This document shows, piece after piece, positions 37,033 to 45,980 of a DNA stretch of 64,000 nucleotides. The notes beneath the pieces are model-generated. The model made no database searches and was not told the DNA's origin. It saw only the letters and a program-made list of their open reading frames with translations. A program made the position numbers and the translations under genes. Each line of letters begins with the position of its first letter. Position 1 is the first letter of the stretch. This stretch comes from Dehalococcoidia bacterium (GTDB lineage Bacteria > Chloroflexota > Dehalococcoidia > Dehalococcoidales > Fen-1064), in assembly GCA_011170375.1 (NCBI GenBank), contig DUEV01000003.1, positions 46,546 through 110,545 of the forward strand, in the 5' to 3' direction.

Positions 37033-37826
37033 TCAGACCGAGAAATTACCAGACGGAAGCCGTCATCATCAAGAAGACCAGGCTGGGGGAGGCCGACAGC
37101 ATCCTTACCATGTACACACCTGATATGGGCAAGATTCAGGGGTTTGCCAAGAGCCTGCGGCGTCCCCGGAGCAAGATGGCCGGCCACCTCGAACTGCTGA
37201 CACATAGTAAGGTCTCGCTGGCGCGGGGACGAAACCTGGATACGATAACCGGTGGCCAGACCATTACCGCTTTTCTTCCCCTGAAGAGCGACTTATGGCT
37301 GACGTCTTACGGACTCTATGCCATCGAACTGGTCAACCAATTCACCGCCGAACACGTCGAGAGCCCACCCCTGTTCCAACTGCTGCTTGATACTATGCAC
37401 AACCTCTGCCAGGAGGAAACTAATAAGGAATCTACCCTGCGCTACTTCGAGCTACACCTGCTCCATGAAGTCGGCTACCGTCCCCAACTACAGCATTGCG
37501 TCACCTGCAAGTCACCCCTTCAGCCGGTCACCAACTACTTCTCCCCAATTGCCGGGGGTACCTTGTGCCCTAATTGCGGCCCACAACAAGTACTCAGCCA
37601 CCCACTCACCACCAACGCCCTCAAGGTGCTCCGGTTCTTCCAGGAAAACGACTACAACACCACCAACCATCTCAAGATAGACCAGGAGCTGTCACAGGAG
37701 CTGGAAGCAATCATGAGAGGCTACATCAAGTATCTCCTTGAGCGTGATGTCAAATCGGTCGACTGGCTGGATACCCTACGGGCACAGATGACACAGGCAA
37801 ACTCCAGTCAACAAGCCACAACCTAG
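37029..37826 (+). CDS. recO: DNA repair protein RecO
   Basis: About 265 residues from the ATG at 37029, which overlaps the HAD gene stop (ATGA). The N-terminal OB fold has TEAVIIKKTRLGEADSILTMY and GKIQGFAKSLRRPRSKMAGHLE; a zinc site is formed by CVTCKSPL and LCPNC in the C-terminal half. RecO anneals single strands and works with RecR. A longer frame upstream lies inside the HAD gene and is not used. Confidence 0.93.
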   Translation: MIRPRNYQTEAVIIKKTRLGEADSILTMYTPDMGKIQGFAKSLRRPRSKMAGHLELLTHSKVSLARGRNLDTITGGQTITAFLPLKSDLWLTSYGLYAIELVNQFTAEHVESPPLFQLLLDTMHNLCQEETNKESTLRYFELHLLHEVGYRPQLQHCVTCKSPLQPVTNYFSPIAGGTLCPNCGPQQVLSHPLTTNALKVLRFFQENDYNTTNHLKIDQELSQELEAIMRGYIKYLLERDVKSVDWLDTLRAQMTQANSSQQATT

Positions 37827-37875
37827 GATATGGCTCTCCCCATCATCAGTAGATACATTTAGCGACTCCCACCAC

Positions 37876-37904
37876 TTTACTATAACTCAAAGATAGCCTA
37901 TACT
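37876..37904 (+). promoter_or_regulatory. Promoter candidate for lysS
   Basis: TTTACT at 37876-37881, 17-base spacer, TATACT at 37899-37904. The leader to the ATG at 37944 would be about 33 bases with GAGAG as a weak ribosome-binding site. Confidence 0.5.
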
Positions 37905-37943
37905 GACACATGTAAAATAATCGCCCATCATCGAGAGTGAAAA

Positions 37944-39428
37944 ATGCCATCCAGACAGGAACGTATTGTCCAACAGAGACTGGAGAAGCTTGAGCGGATT
38001 CGGAAGCTGGGTATTGACCCCTACCCCAACCGGTACCACCGCAGCCACTCCACCCGTGAGGCCGTGACCCTGCTTGAGCAGGTAGAAGCCGGTCAGGCCA
38101 AGCAAGGTAAGGTCAGCGTGACCGGGCGTATCATGGCCAAACGAAAGATGGGTAGAAGTGCCTTCTTCGATATCCGTGACAACTCCGGTAAGATACAGCT
38201 GCTCTTCAAGGACATCGACCGATTCAAGCAGAAGGAGCGGGAGCTTTTCGATGACCTCGATACTGGTGACTTCATTGGTGTGGAAGGTGATCTGCTCCGC
38301 ACCCGTACCGGCGAGCCAACGGTTGACGTGAAAAGCTTCACTCTGCTGGCAAAATCACTACAACCCCTGCCCGAAAAATGGCACGGCCTCAGTGATGTCG
38401 AGACACGGTACCGGCAGCGCTACCTCGACCTGATATCCAACGCCGAAACAAGGCACACCTTTGAGATACGCAGCCAGGTCATCACCGCCATTCGGCAGTT
38501 CCTTAACGAGCGAGGCTTCGTTGAAGTGGAAACCCCGGTGCTACTGCCCTCGGCTGGTGGTGCGCTCGCCAAGCCCTTCGTCACACACCACAACACTCTT
38601 GATATGGATTTATATCTGCGTATCGCCACCGAGCTTCACCTCAAGCGCCTCATCATCGGTGGTTTCGATAAAGTCTATGAGATAGGACGTACCTTTCGCA
38701 ACGAGGGCATCTCGACGACACACTCCCCTGAGTTCACCATGCTTGAAAGTTACGAGGCTTATGCCAACTACCTCGACGTTATGCAGATGGTCGAGGAGAT
38801 GGTCTGTGCCGTATGCGAGCAGGTTATGGGTACCCTGCAGCTAGAGTTTGCCGGAAACGTTATCGACCTCACTCCCCCATGGCAACGCGTCACCCTGCGC
38901 GATGCCGTCAAGGAGTACAGCGGCATCGACTTTGTTTCGTTCCCCATGGCGGATGGCCTGCGGGCACGGATGCGCAACCTGGAGATGGAGGTTGATCCGG
39001 AGAGCAACTGGGCCAAACTCGTCGATGAACTCCTCAAGACCTTCGTCAGACCCAAACTCATTCAGCCTACCTTTGTCTATGACTACCCGGTCTCCATGTC
39101 CCCCCTGGCCAAGATTAAGCCTGGCGAAAAGAGAGTGGTCGAGCGATTTCAGGCCTTTGTCGGCGGTAGCCTTGAGCTTGGCAACGCTTACAGTGAACTC
39201 AACGACCCCATCGAACAACAGGAACGGTTCGTTGAGCAGATGCAGGAGCGCCACGGTGAAGACGAGGAGAGGTGGACGATAGACGAGGACTTTTTGCTGG
39301 CCCTGGAGTATGGTATGCCCCCCACTGGCGGGCTGGGAGTCGGCATTGAACGGCTGGTGATGCTGCTGACCAATCAGCAGTCAATCCGCGAGGTAATCCT
39401 CTTCCCCCACCTCAAAGAGAAACCGTAA
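37944..39428 (+). CDS. lysS: Lysyl-tRNA synthetase, class II
   Basis: 494 residues. An N-terminal OB-fold anticodon-binding domain (VTGRIMAKRKMGRSAFFDI) is followed by the class II core: motif 1 near RQFLNERGFVEVETPVLLP, motif 2 in EIGRTFRNEGIS and motif 3 in GLGVGIERLVMLLT. It charges tRNA-Lys. The small cysteine-rich gene at 39442 begins 13 bases after the stop. Confidence 0.96.
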   Translation: MPSRQERIVQQRLEKLERIRKLGIDPYPNRYHRSHSTREAVTLLEQVEAGQAKQGKVSVTGRIMAKRKMGRSAFFDIRDNSGKIQLLFKDIDRFKQKERELFDDLDTGDFIGVEGDLLRTRTGEPTVDVKSFTLLAKSLQPLPEKWHGLSDVETRYRQRYLDLISNAETRHTFEIRSQVITAIRQFLNERGFVEVETPVLLPSAGGALAKPFVTHHNTLDMDLYLRIATELHLKRLIIGGFDKVYEIGRTFRNEGISTTHSPEFTMLESYEAYANYLDVMQMVEEMVCAVCEQVMGTLQLEFAGNVIDLTPPWQRVTLRDAVKEYSGIDFVSFPMADGLRARMRNLEMEVDPESNWAKLVDELLKTFVRPKLIQPTFVYDYPVSMSPLAKIKPGEKRVVERFQAFVGGSLELGNAYSELNDPIEQQERFVEQMQERHGEDEERWTIDEDFLLALEYGMPPTGGLGVGIERLVMLLTNQQSIREVILFPHLKEKP

Positions 39429-39441
39429 GGAGGTGGAATCC

Positions 39442-39777
39442 ATGGCCGATGCAAACTTAGCACCTGTTTGCGGGCTATATTGTGGAAGCTGTGAGTATCT
39501 CGGAGCGCAGTGCCGTGGCTGTGGTCACGAGCAGGGTAAGCCGTTTTGGACGAAAGGAATAGATATTGAAGTCTGCCAGCTATACGATTGCTGTGTCAAC
39601 ACAAAGCACCTTGAGCACTGTGGCTTGTGCGATGACCTCCCTTGCGAGATGTTCCTGTCGCTACGTGACCCCTCTCTCAGCGACGAGGAGTTCGAGAAGT
39701 CCCTGATGGAACGACAGGAAGTCCTCGAGAAGAGAAGCCTCATCGGCACGGAACAGTGGCTTCAAGAGAAATCATGA
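39442..39777 (+). CDS. DUF3795-type cysteine-rich protein
   Basis: About 111 residues from the ATG at 39442, which has AGGAGG seven bases upstream. It has CGLYCGSCEYLG, QCRGCGHEQGK and HCGLCDDLPCEMF, the spaced cysteines of the DUF3795 family, which probably bind zinc or an iron-sulfur cluster. Function unknown. Ends 13 bases before the membrane methyltransferase gene. Confidence 0.8.
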   Translation: MADANLAPVCGLYCGSCEYLGAQCRGCGHEQGKPFWTKGIDIEVCQLYDCCVNTKHLEHCGLCDDLPCEMFLSLRDPSLSDEEFEKSLMERQEVLEKRSLIGTEQWLQEKS

Positions 39778-39790
39778 AGGGGAGAAGGTG

Positions 39791-40354
39791 ATGTCGGCGG
39801 TACCAGCCTTCGAGATAGGCATTTGGAATGCCTGGATTCTCATTATTCCCTACCTTCTGGTAAACTTCGGGTTGCCTTTTATCACTATCGATAGGAAGTC
39901 GACCTTCTGGATGTGGCCGTCATATACCAGATTAGAGAGAATTTGTTTAGTTATTGGAATGCTCCTTATGGGCGGTATGTGGATTTACAGCATCTTCTTG
40001 CCACTGAGTACTGGCACAGGCTGGTTCTATGCTGGTCTCTTTGTCTATCTCCTGGGATGGGTTTTCCTCGTCTTGGCATATCTGACGTTCATGGCTACTC
40101 CAGTTGATAAACCAAACACTACAGGCATTTACCGATTTTCTCGGCACCCCTGGTATCTCGGCATGCTTCTTATCTATATTGGCACTGGCATTGCCAGCGC
40201 TTCTTGGGTTTACCTCCTAGTAGCCTTAGCATTACTGGCTACATACAGAAGTGCTTATTTGATACCAGAAGAACGTATGTGTTGCGAGAGGTTTGTTGAA
40301 GCCTACCGTGAATATATGGATAGAACGCCCAGGTGGATTGGCATACCAAAATGA
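39791..40354 (+). CDS. Isoprenylcysteine/phospholipid-type membrane methyltransferase
   Basis: About 187 residues from the ATG at 39791 (GGGGAG upstream). About five membrane segments precede and surround the family signature GIYRFSRHPWYLGMLLIYIG and the closing PEERMCCERFVEAYREYMDRTPRWIG. These motifs bind S-adenosylmethionine in the PEMT/ICMT-type enzymes; the acceptor could be a lipid or another membrane substrate. Confidence 0.8.
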   Translation: MSAVPAFEIGIWNAWILIIPYLLVNFGLPFITIDRKSTFWMWPSYTRLERICLVIGMLLMGGMWIYSIFLPLSTGTGWFYAGLFVYLLGWVFLVLAYLTFMATPVDKPNTTGIYRFSRHPWYLGMLLIYIGTGIASASWVYLLVALALLATYRSAYLIPEERMCCERFVEAYREYMDRTPRWIGIPK

Positions 40355-40370
40355 CGTATAAGGGGAGTCT

Positions 40371-40443
40371 AAGAGGGGTGAATCCCCTCTTCTACAACCA
40401 TTTCCCCCTCTCCTTCAAAGGAGAGGGGGATACAGGGGGTGAG
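40371..40443 (+). repeat. Double-hairpin dispersed repeat, copy B
   Basis: Hairpin one pairs AAGAGGGG (40371-40378) with CCCCTCTT (40384-40391). Hairpin two pairs CCCCCTCTCC (40404-40413) with GGAGAGGGGG (40420-40429) around TTCAAA, followed by ATACAGGGGGTGAG. It matches copy A at 1871-1943 in order, loop and tail, with compensating changes in the stems. It ends about 30 bases before the serS ATG. Confidence 0.8.
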
Positions 40444-40472
40444 ATTGATATGAATATTCTCAGGAGAACCCT

Positions 40473-41723
40473 ATGCTAGACATTAGACTCATTAGAGATA
40501 ACCCGGACATCGTCCGGCAGGCGCTGGACAACCGACAGGAAGATAGTACTGTACTGGATGAAATCCTGGAGCTGGACACCGAGCGTCGTCAGAAGGTAAC
40601 CGAACTGGAAGACCTGAGGCACGCCCGCAAAGAGCTGGCGCGAGACAGACAAGCGGATACCTCCGAGAGGGGTCGTGACCTGCGCAACATGATAAAAGAC
40701 CTCGAAGATGAGGTAAAAAATATCGAGACCGGCCTCGAAGACCTGCTGCTCCAGCTACCGAACATCCCCCACCCCTCAACACCGGTCGGCCAAGGTGAAG
40801 ACGACAACATCATCGTACGTACCTGGGGAGAACCGAAGACCTTCGACTTTACCCCCACCCCCCACTGGACGCTGGGGGAGTCCTTGGGTATTATCGACTT
40901 CGAGCGTGGCGTCAAGCTCTCCGGCTCGCGGTTCTATGTGCTCAAGGGACTGGGGGCACGCCTGCAGCGGGCACTGATTGCCTTCATGCTCGACCTGCAT
41001 ACCAGCCAGCACGGCTACCAGGAGATATATCCGCCCTTCATGGTCAAGCGTGAGTGCATGGTGGGCGCCGGCCAGCTACCCAAGCTGGACGAGAACATCT
41101 ACCGTGATGTGGAGGACGACCTCTGGTTCGTGGGCACGGCCGAGATTCCGCTGACCAACCTTCACCGCGACGAGATTATCCCGCCAGGGATGCTACCCTT
41201 CTACTACGTTGCCTACACCGCCTGTTTCCGCCGCGAGAAGATGTCGGCCGGCAAAGACACGCGGGGCATCAAGCGCGGGCACCAGTTCGACAAGGTGGAG
41301 ATGTACAAGTTCACCGAGCCGGAGACCTCATACGAAGAACTGGAGAAGATGGTGGCCGACGCCGAGGATGTCTGCCAGCAGTTACAGCTACCCTACCGCG
41401 TCACCGAACATTGCACCGCTGATATCGGCTTTACCGCTGCCAAGTCATACGACATCGATATGTGGGCGCCGGGCTGTGAGGAGTGGCTCGAGGTAAGCTC
41501 TTGCTCCAACTGTACCGACTTCCAGGCGCGCCGCACCAATATCCGCTACCGGCCCGCCCCGGATGCCCGGCCCCAGTTTGTCCATACACTCAACGGCTCC
41601 GGCCTGGCTCTGCCACGGCTGATGATTAGCATCATGGAGAACTACCAGCAGGCCGACGGCTCAATCGTTGTGCCGGAAGTATTAAGGAGGTTTGTGGGGG
41701 CAGAGGTTATTACCTCCCATTAA
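40473..41723 (+). CDS. serS: Seryl-tRNA synthetase
   Basis: 416 residues. The N-terminal 100 residues are the long antiparallel coiled coil that reaches the tRNA arm (LELDTERRQKVTELEDLRHA). The class II core has TACFRREKMSAGKDTRGI (motif 2) and GSGLALPRLMISIMENY (motif 3). It charges tRNA-Ser; a tRNA-Ser(UGA) gene lies 1.8 kb downstream. The last 14 bases overlap, tail to tail, the end of the nitronate monooxygenase-like gene. Confidence 0.96.
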   Translation: MLDIRLIRDNPDIVRQALDNRQEDSTVLDEILELDTERRQKVTELEDLRHARKELARDRQADTSERGRDLRNMIKDLEDEVKNIETGLEDLLLQLPNIPHPSTPVGQGEDDNIIVRTWGEPKTFDFTPTPHWTLGESLGIIDFERGVKLSGSRFYVLKGLGARLQRALIAFMLDLHTSQHGYQEIYPPFMVKRECMVGAGQLPKLDENIYRDVEDDLWFVGTAEIPLTNLHRDEIIPPGMLPFYYVAYTACFRREKMSAGKDTRGIKRGHQFDKVEMYKFTEPETSYEELEKMVADAEDVCQQLQLPYRVTEHCTADIGFTAAKSYDIDMWAPGCEEWLEVSSCSNCTDFQARRTNIRYRPAPDARPQFVHTLNGSGLALPRLMISIMENYQQADGSIVVPEVLRRFVGAEVITSH

Positions 41724-42663
41724 TCCACTCCCACTTTTCGGCAAGCTCCTCGGCCTCTCTTATCATGTTGTCGATGAACTCTTTAACGGTCGGTACACTC
41801 TTTATGGCGCCCACCGCCAGAGAGCCCACCCGGCTCGGCTCCGGTACATTCGGGTCGCCCTCCCAGTCACCGGCACTCGGCTGGACACGCTCCAGCATCG
41901 GCAGCCACTCGTTCAGCGGTAAGTTGCCCCGTTTACGCATCACCTCCGCGTAGTCTTTCGGAGAGGCATGGGACATTACCCGCCAGCGCAGCCTAGGATT
42001 ATCCGGGCTGGAGCTGACCATGTCCTGCTTGGAAGCCTCGTTGGTCGGGCACTCCTTAGTGGCCATGAAGGCGGTGCCCATCATAATACCATCGGCCCCC
42101 ATTGCCAGCGCCCCCAGCAGACCACGGGCATCACCGATACCCCCGGCAGCCACGAAGGGCACCTTGAACTGCGGCGCTCCCCAGGTAACATTCATAAAGG
42201 TCGGTAGCTGCTCCGGGTTCTTGAAACCGACTCCCTCCACCCCGACCACGATGACAGCGTCCGCCCCGAGTTCCTCAGCATGCAACGAGTCCTTTACCCG
42301 GGCTGTCTTGTGTATCCACTTGAGACCCGACTCCTTGATACGGGGAGCCAGGGAATCAGGCCGGTAGACAGCCGTCTCTACCGGCACCTTTTCCTCGATA
42401 CATACTTCGAGCATCTCGTCAATTCTGGGACAGATACCGAAACTCAGGTTCACCCCGAATGAACCGCTGGTTGCCTTCCGGCAACTCCTGATGTCCTCAC
42501 TTAACTGCTCCGGTGTCCGTGAAGTAGAGGCCGTAATAAGGCCGTGGACACCTGCCTCAGCACAGGCCGCAGCAAACTCCCAGTTGCCAAACCCCGCGTA
42601 GGCGCCCTCAAGGATGGGGTACTTACAATCGAACATTTCGGTGATACGGGTCTTCCATTCCAT
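41710..42663 (-). CDS. Nitronate monooxygenase-like FMN enzyme
   Basis: 317 residues in the NMO/2-nitropropane dioxygenase TIM-barrel family. Seen: CKYPILEGAYAGFGNWE at the FMN-binding start, GVNLSFGI, the phosphate-binding VPFVAAGGIGDARGL and MGADGIMMGTAF. The active-site His of classical NMO is not obvious. Relatives oxidise nitronates or act as enoyl reductases, so the substrate remains open. A GGAGG-like AGGAGGAAATG precedes the ATG. Confidence 0.8.
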   Translation of the reverse strand: MEWKTRITEMFDCKYPILEGAYAGFGNWEFAAACAEAGVHGLITASTSRTPEQLSEDIRSCRKATSGSFGVNLSFGICPRIDEMLEVCIEEKVPVETAVYRPDSLAPRIKESGLKWIHKTARVKDSLHAEELGADAVIVVGVEGVGFKNPEQLPTFMNVTWGAPQFKVPFVAAGGIGDARGLLGALAMGADGIMMGTAFMATKECPTNEASKQDMVSSSPDNPRLRWRVMSHASPKDYAEVMRKRGNLPLNEWLPMLERVQPSAGDWEGDPNVPEPSRVGSLAVGAIKSVPTVKEFIDNMIREAEELAEKWEWINGR

Positions 42664-42741
42664 TCATTTCCTCCTACTAACGCATACTTAGAGAATAGCG
42701 AAAACACCTGGTAGCGTCAAATCTGACGGACGCAAAGAAGA

Positions 42742-42771
42742 TTGACGTCTTGCATTCCACACGACTATACT
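42742..42771 (+). promoter_or_regulatory. Promoter for the TIGR04076-like gene
   Basis: TTGACG at 42742-42747 and TATACT at 42766-42771, 18 bases apart; AGGAGAGG follows in the leader before the ATG at 42814. Confidence 0.6.
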
Positions 42772-42813
42772 TGACTCTTACAGAAGGGAGTAATTGTCCA
42801 AGGAGAGGCAAAA

Positions 42814-43077
42814 ATGGCAGAGATGTATGAGGTGCGCGCTAAGGTAATCTCGCAAAAAGGCACCTGTGGCGCCGGCCACAAGGTAGGCGACGAGTGGGTA
42901 ATTGGCTACAGGACACCCGAAGGTATCTGCCTATCCGCCCTTAATGCAATGTTACCCAATGCCCTGGTACTGATGTTCAGCGGGACATTTCCCTGGGGCT
43001 CTGATCCGGATTCCACAACGGTCGCCTGCCCCGATGCCGCCAATCCAGTAGTCTTCGAACTCAGGCGAGTCCGTTAG
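42814..43077 (+). CDS. TIGR04076-family small protein
   Basis: 87 residues. The opening YEVRAKVISQKGTCGAGHKVGDEW, the middle CLSALNAMLP and the late WGSDPDSTTVACPDAANPV match the small TIGR04076 family, whose conserved cysteines may bind a metal. Function unknown. It has its own promoter and no partner gene. Confidence 0.75.
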   Translation: MAEMYEVRAKVISQKGTCGAGHKVGDEWVIGYRTPEGICLSALNAMLPNALVLMFSGTFPWGSDPDSTTVACPDAANPVVFELRRVR

Positions 43078-43151
43078 TATATTCCGGGCAAGAGCATTCT
43101 CAACCGGCTCAAAGGACTACGCTACATTTGTCGTGGACGCCCCGTGCCACA

Positions 43152-43349
43152 TTAGAAGCCACTGGCACGATAAAGGTCGGTGCGGGTGTACAGGTAGGTC
43201 TTCTCCGGGTCTGCCGTGTCAGGCATGACACCCATGTCTACCAGACAGTCCTCACATAAGTTCTCGCCGTGGTGCACGTAGACCTTGCCCGGGTATTCAT
43301 TGGGCTGGTCCGAAAACTCGCGGTTGCACTTCTCGCACTTAACTTTCAT
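43152..43349 (-). CDS. Small zinc-ribbon protein
   Basis: 65 residues. CEKCNREF at the start and CEDCLVDMG later form two CxxC knuckles, typical of a single zinc ribbon. A strong AGGAGG precedes the ATG and the promoter at 43388-43417 is close to consensus, so it seems well expressed. Function unknown. Confidence 0.65.
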   Translation of the reverse strand: MKVKCEKCNREFSDQPNEYPGKVYVHHGENLCEDCLVDMGVMPDTADPEKTYLYTRTDLYRASGF

Positions 43350-43387
43350 TTCCCCCTCCTGATACCACCACTTAAATGGGAGACCCT

Positions 43388-43417
43388 AATATAGTCTTTT
43401 GTACACCCGGATGTCAA
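43388..43417 (-). promoter_or_regulatory. Promoter for the small zinc-ribbon gene
   Basis: On the minus strand TTGACA (43417-43412) and TATATT (43393-43388) with an 18-base spacer. Confidence 0.7.
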
Positions 43418-43468
43418 CTGCTGACACAAGTATGGGAAACGCCCAAAATAGAAATACATGGCACCACT

Positions 43469-43477
43469 TGTTATAAT
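43469..43477 (+). promoter_or_regulatory. Extended -10 element of the tRNA-Ser gene
   Basis: TGTTATAAT, a perfect extended -10; no good -35 is seen at 16-18 bases. Transcription would start about 11 bases before the tRNA. Confidence 0.65.
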
Positions 43478-43494
43478 ACCCTCAGACTCTCTCT

Positions 43495-43581
43495 GGAGGG
43501 GTGTCCGAGAGGCCTAAGGAGGCGGTCTTGAAAACCGCTGTCATCGCAAGGTGACCGTGGGTTCGAATCCCACCCCCTCCG
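43495..43581 (+). tRNA. tRNA-Ser (anticodon UGA)
   Basis: An 87-base class II tRNA. The acceptor stem GGAGGGG pairs with CCCCTCC, the anticodon stem GCGGT/ACCGC holds loop CTTGAAA with anticodon TGA at 43529-43531, a long variable arm follows, and the T arm is GTGGG TTCGAAT CCCAC. The discriminator is G. CCA is not encoded. It reads UCN serine codons. Confidence 0.97.
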
Positions 43582-43604
43582 TTTACCCTGAGCGAATGAA
43601 AGAA

Positions 43605-43641
43605 AAAGCCCCCGAACGGCTGCTTAAATTTCGGGGGCTTT
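43605..43641 (+). terminator. Terminator after tRNA-Ser
   Basis: AAAGCCCCCGAA (43605-43616) pairs perfectly with TTCGGGGGCTTT (43630-43641). It may serve both the tRNA and, from the other side, the peptide-binding lipoprotein gene. Confidence 0.85.
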
Positions 43642-43648
43642 CCCATTG

Positions 43649-43670
43649 TTGCTAACAGATTGCTAACAGA
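43649..43670. repeat. Two tandem 11-bp units beside the tRNA gene
   Basis: TTGCTAACAGA occurs twice in a row directly after the terminator and before the stop of the lipoprotein gene. It could be a chance duplication or the remains of an integration site at the tRNA. Confidence 0.5.
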
Positions 43671-43674
43671 TTCG

Positions 43675-45291
43675 CTACTCTTCCACGGACACTAGGTTTA
43701 GATTGGCCAGGCCCAGCACATTCATGACGTACCCATTCACATGAGGCTTGACCAGCACGTATTCCTGCTCGAACCATAACGGCAGACAGGCAGCGTCATC
43801 CACCAGCATCTGCTCAATCTGCCGGTACAGCTCCAGGCTCCTATCCATATCAAGCTCGGTACCGGCCATCGCCAGCAGGGCATCCACCTCGGGATTGCTG
43901 TACCCGCCGTAGTTCTGCTCCGCCTCACTATTAAACAGGATATCAAGGAAGTCCTGCGGGTGAGGGTAGTCAGCAATCCAGCCCAGATAGTACATCTCGT
44001 CCTTCTCTTCCCTGATGTTATACAGGAAGAATTCAGGCTCCAATTGCCTCACCTTGACCTCCACCCCCAGGTTCTGCCGCCACTCATGAACAATGGCTTC
44101 CAGGTCCCTCCCAATCGACCCTCCCCACCCCATGGTCGTTATCGTGATTGGTGGCAGCGCCGAGACACTGCCGTACCGGGAAGCCTCGATTGAGGCCAGC
44201 GCTTCTTCGACATCGAAGTCCAGTCCAGAAAGAGATTCATTAAATCCGAGAATGCCCGGTGGCAGTATTCCGTCCGCCGGCTCAACCATATCCCGATACA
44301 CCAGCCTGACCAGTTTCTCCTTGTCCAGCGCCTGTGTGAAAGCACGGCGCACGTTTACATCATCAAACGGCGGTTCGGCAGCATTAAAACCAATATAGAT
44401 AAAGCTCAACCTGGGCACTATCATCAGCTCAGAATAGAAAGACCCGGCTTCATCCGTCACCCGGTCGATATAGGAAAGTGATACGCCGGCAACGTCTATC
44501 TCACCGGTCTCGTACAGGTCCATCGGACGGCCAGCCCAAAGGTGATAGACCACCTCCTCAACCCCGGCCACTGTCCCGTAGAAAGACTCGTTCCTCTCTA
44601 GCACCAGAAGCTGGTACTGGTCCCACTTCTGCAGCCTGAAGGGGCCAGTGCCGTTGGGATGGTACCACCAGTCCTCGCCAGACTCCACGTTCTCGCGGTC
44701 AACCACAAAGGTGGTGGGGTAGGTCAGCTTGTAGAGGAAATACGACCTGGGGACATCTATCGTCACCTCCAGGGTGTAATCGTTCAACGCCCTAACCCCG
44801 CTGATTTCCTGCGCCTCACCAGCCAGCACTTCCCTGGCCCCGACGATATCACCGAGAAAGGCAGCCGCCGTCTTGGAGCCGGTCTCCGGGTCACAGGCAC
44901 GTTCCCAGGAGTAGACAAAGTCTTCGGCCTTGACCTCGCGACCATCATGGAACGTTACCCCATGACGCAGATAAAACCTGTAGGTCTTGCCGTCACTGCT
45001 AACCTGCCACTTCTCAGCGATATCAGGTTCCGGTTCCAAGTCATCACCGAGGCGGACCAGACCACTGAATATCTGCATTATGTATTCGTGAGACGTCATC
45101 TCACCAGAGATGGCCGGGTCGAGCGTCATAGGGTCAATGCCGTACAGAGAAAGACTGCCCTGTCCCAGAACCGGAGGTGATTCCGCTGGGCAGCCAGTCA
45201 GAAGCAGACCCAGTAACAGCACTACCGAAATAAGAAAACATGTGGTCTTTCTCACTGTCACCCGGCAGAGCCAGAATCTAATCATCTTCAC
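43675..45291 (-). CDS. Peptide-type ABC transporter substrate-binding lipoprotein (family 5)
   Basis: 538 residues. A signal segment ends in the lipobox LLTGC (Cys34). The mature part fits family 5 solute-binding proteins: SLYGIDPMTLDPAISGEMTSHE, a long GVTFHDGREVKAEDFVYSW segment and FNAAEPPFDDVNVRRAFTQALD. It delivers oligopeptides or similar ligands to an ABC permease. No permease or ATPase gene is adjacent on either side, so its partner must be encoded elsewhere. GAGGTGAAG precedes the ATG. Confidence 0.88.
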   Translation of the reverse strand: MKMIRFWLCRVTVRKTTCFLISVVLLLGLLLTGCPAESPPVLGQGSLSLYGIDPMTLDPAISGEMTSHEYIMQIFSGLVRLGDDLEPEPDIAEKWQVSSDGKTYRFYLRHGVTFHDGREVKAEDFVYSWERACDPETGSKTAAAFLGDIVGAREVLAGEAQEISGVRALNDYTLEVTIDVPRSYFLYKLTYPTTFVVDRENVESGEDWWYHPNGTGPFRLQKWDQYQLLVLERNESFYGTVAGVEEVVYHLWAGRPMDLYETGEIDVAGVSLSYIDRVTDEAGSFYSELMIVPRLSFIYIGFNAAEPPFDDVNVRRAFTQALDKEKLVRLVYRDMVEPADGILPPGILGFNESLSGLDFDVEEALASIEASRYGSVSALPPITITTMGWGGSIGRDLEAIVHEWRQNLGVEVKVRQLEPEFFLYNIREEKDEMYYLGWIADYPHPQDFLDILFNSEAEQNYGGYSNPEVDALLAMAGTELDMDRSLELYRQIEQMLVDDAACLPLWFEQEYVLVKPHVNGYVMNVLGLANLNLVSVEE

Positions 45292-45398
45292 CTCTTATTC
45301 TACCACCTCTAAACACAACATCACAGGGCGACCCAGCCGAACCGCACCCGCATCCGTTTGACAAACCCAACCCATTCAGATAGAGTTGAGATAGAAAG

Positions 45399-45953
45399 AT
45401 GCTAATCGGACTAATCTCGGACACCCACATTCGTATCCCGGGCCACCGTGTCAGCCTGAGTACGCTAACCGCCGAAGAGCTCCCTGTTGAAGTCAAGAAG
45501 GCATTCAAGGGGGTTGACCTTATCCTGCACGCCGGTGATATCTATACTCTCCCGGTGCTGGACGACCTAGAAACAGTGGCACCAGTAATATCTGCCGAGG
45601 GTGATGATGACCCCTTTGAATCAGTCAATGACCCACGCGTCAAGCCCGAGCACACCATCGTTATTGAGGGGATCACTATCTGGTTATCTCACTACGGACT
45701 CTGGCCGGAGAACTCCACGAAGAAGCTTCCTGACGTCGTCGTTTATGGGCACAGCCATCGCTCTGCCATGGAAACCGTCGATGGGACTCTACGGATTAAT
45801 CCTGGCAGTCCCACATTCCCTCTTTATAATCACCAGATTGGTACTGTTGGCTTCCTTGATATTAAAGATGGCAAGGTTGAAGCCCGCATTGTGCAGCTTG
45901 AGGGAATGCTCAACGACAGGACTACCTCAGGTATACCCGGTATCACCAGCTGA
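45399..45953 (+). CDS. YfcE/MJ0936-type metallophosphoesterase
   Basis: 184 residues. Metal-binding motifs are ISDTHI, HAGDIY, the central EGDDD (where GN[HD]D is usual, so Asn is replaced by Asp) and YGHSHR, with LSHYG between. This is the small phosphodiesterase family, but the changed Asn makes activity uncertain. TTGACA at 45358-45363 and TAGAGT 17 bases further suggest a promoter very close to the start codon. It converges on the acyl-CoA ligase gene. Confidence 0.8.
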   Translation: MLIGLISDTHIRIPGHRVSLSTLTAEELPVEVKKAFKGVDLILHAGDIYTLPVLDDLETVAPVISAEGDDDPFESVNDPRVKPEHTIVIEGITIWLSHYGLWPENSTKKLPDVVVYGHSHRSAMETVDGTLRINPGSPTFPLYNHQIGTVGFLDIKDGKVEARIVQLEGMLNDRTTSGIPGITS

Positions 45954-45980
45954 CGGCACTGGCACCTTCACCAAAAGCGG

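Noticed and set aside
40371-40472. T-box or serine-responsive riboswitch before serS
   Set aside because: No T-box sequence or antiterminator is present; the region is the double-hairpin repeat, which also occurs upstream of an unrelated gene.
44659-45180. 173-codon plus-strand frame opposite the peptide-binding lipoprotein
   Set aside because: Explained by the lipoprotein codon pattern; no independent evidence.
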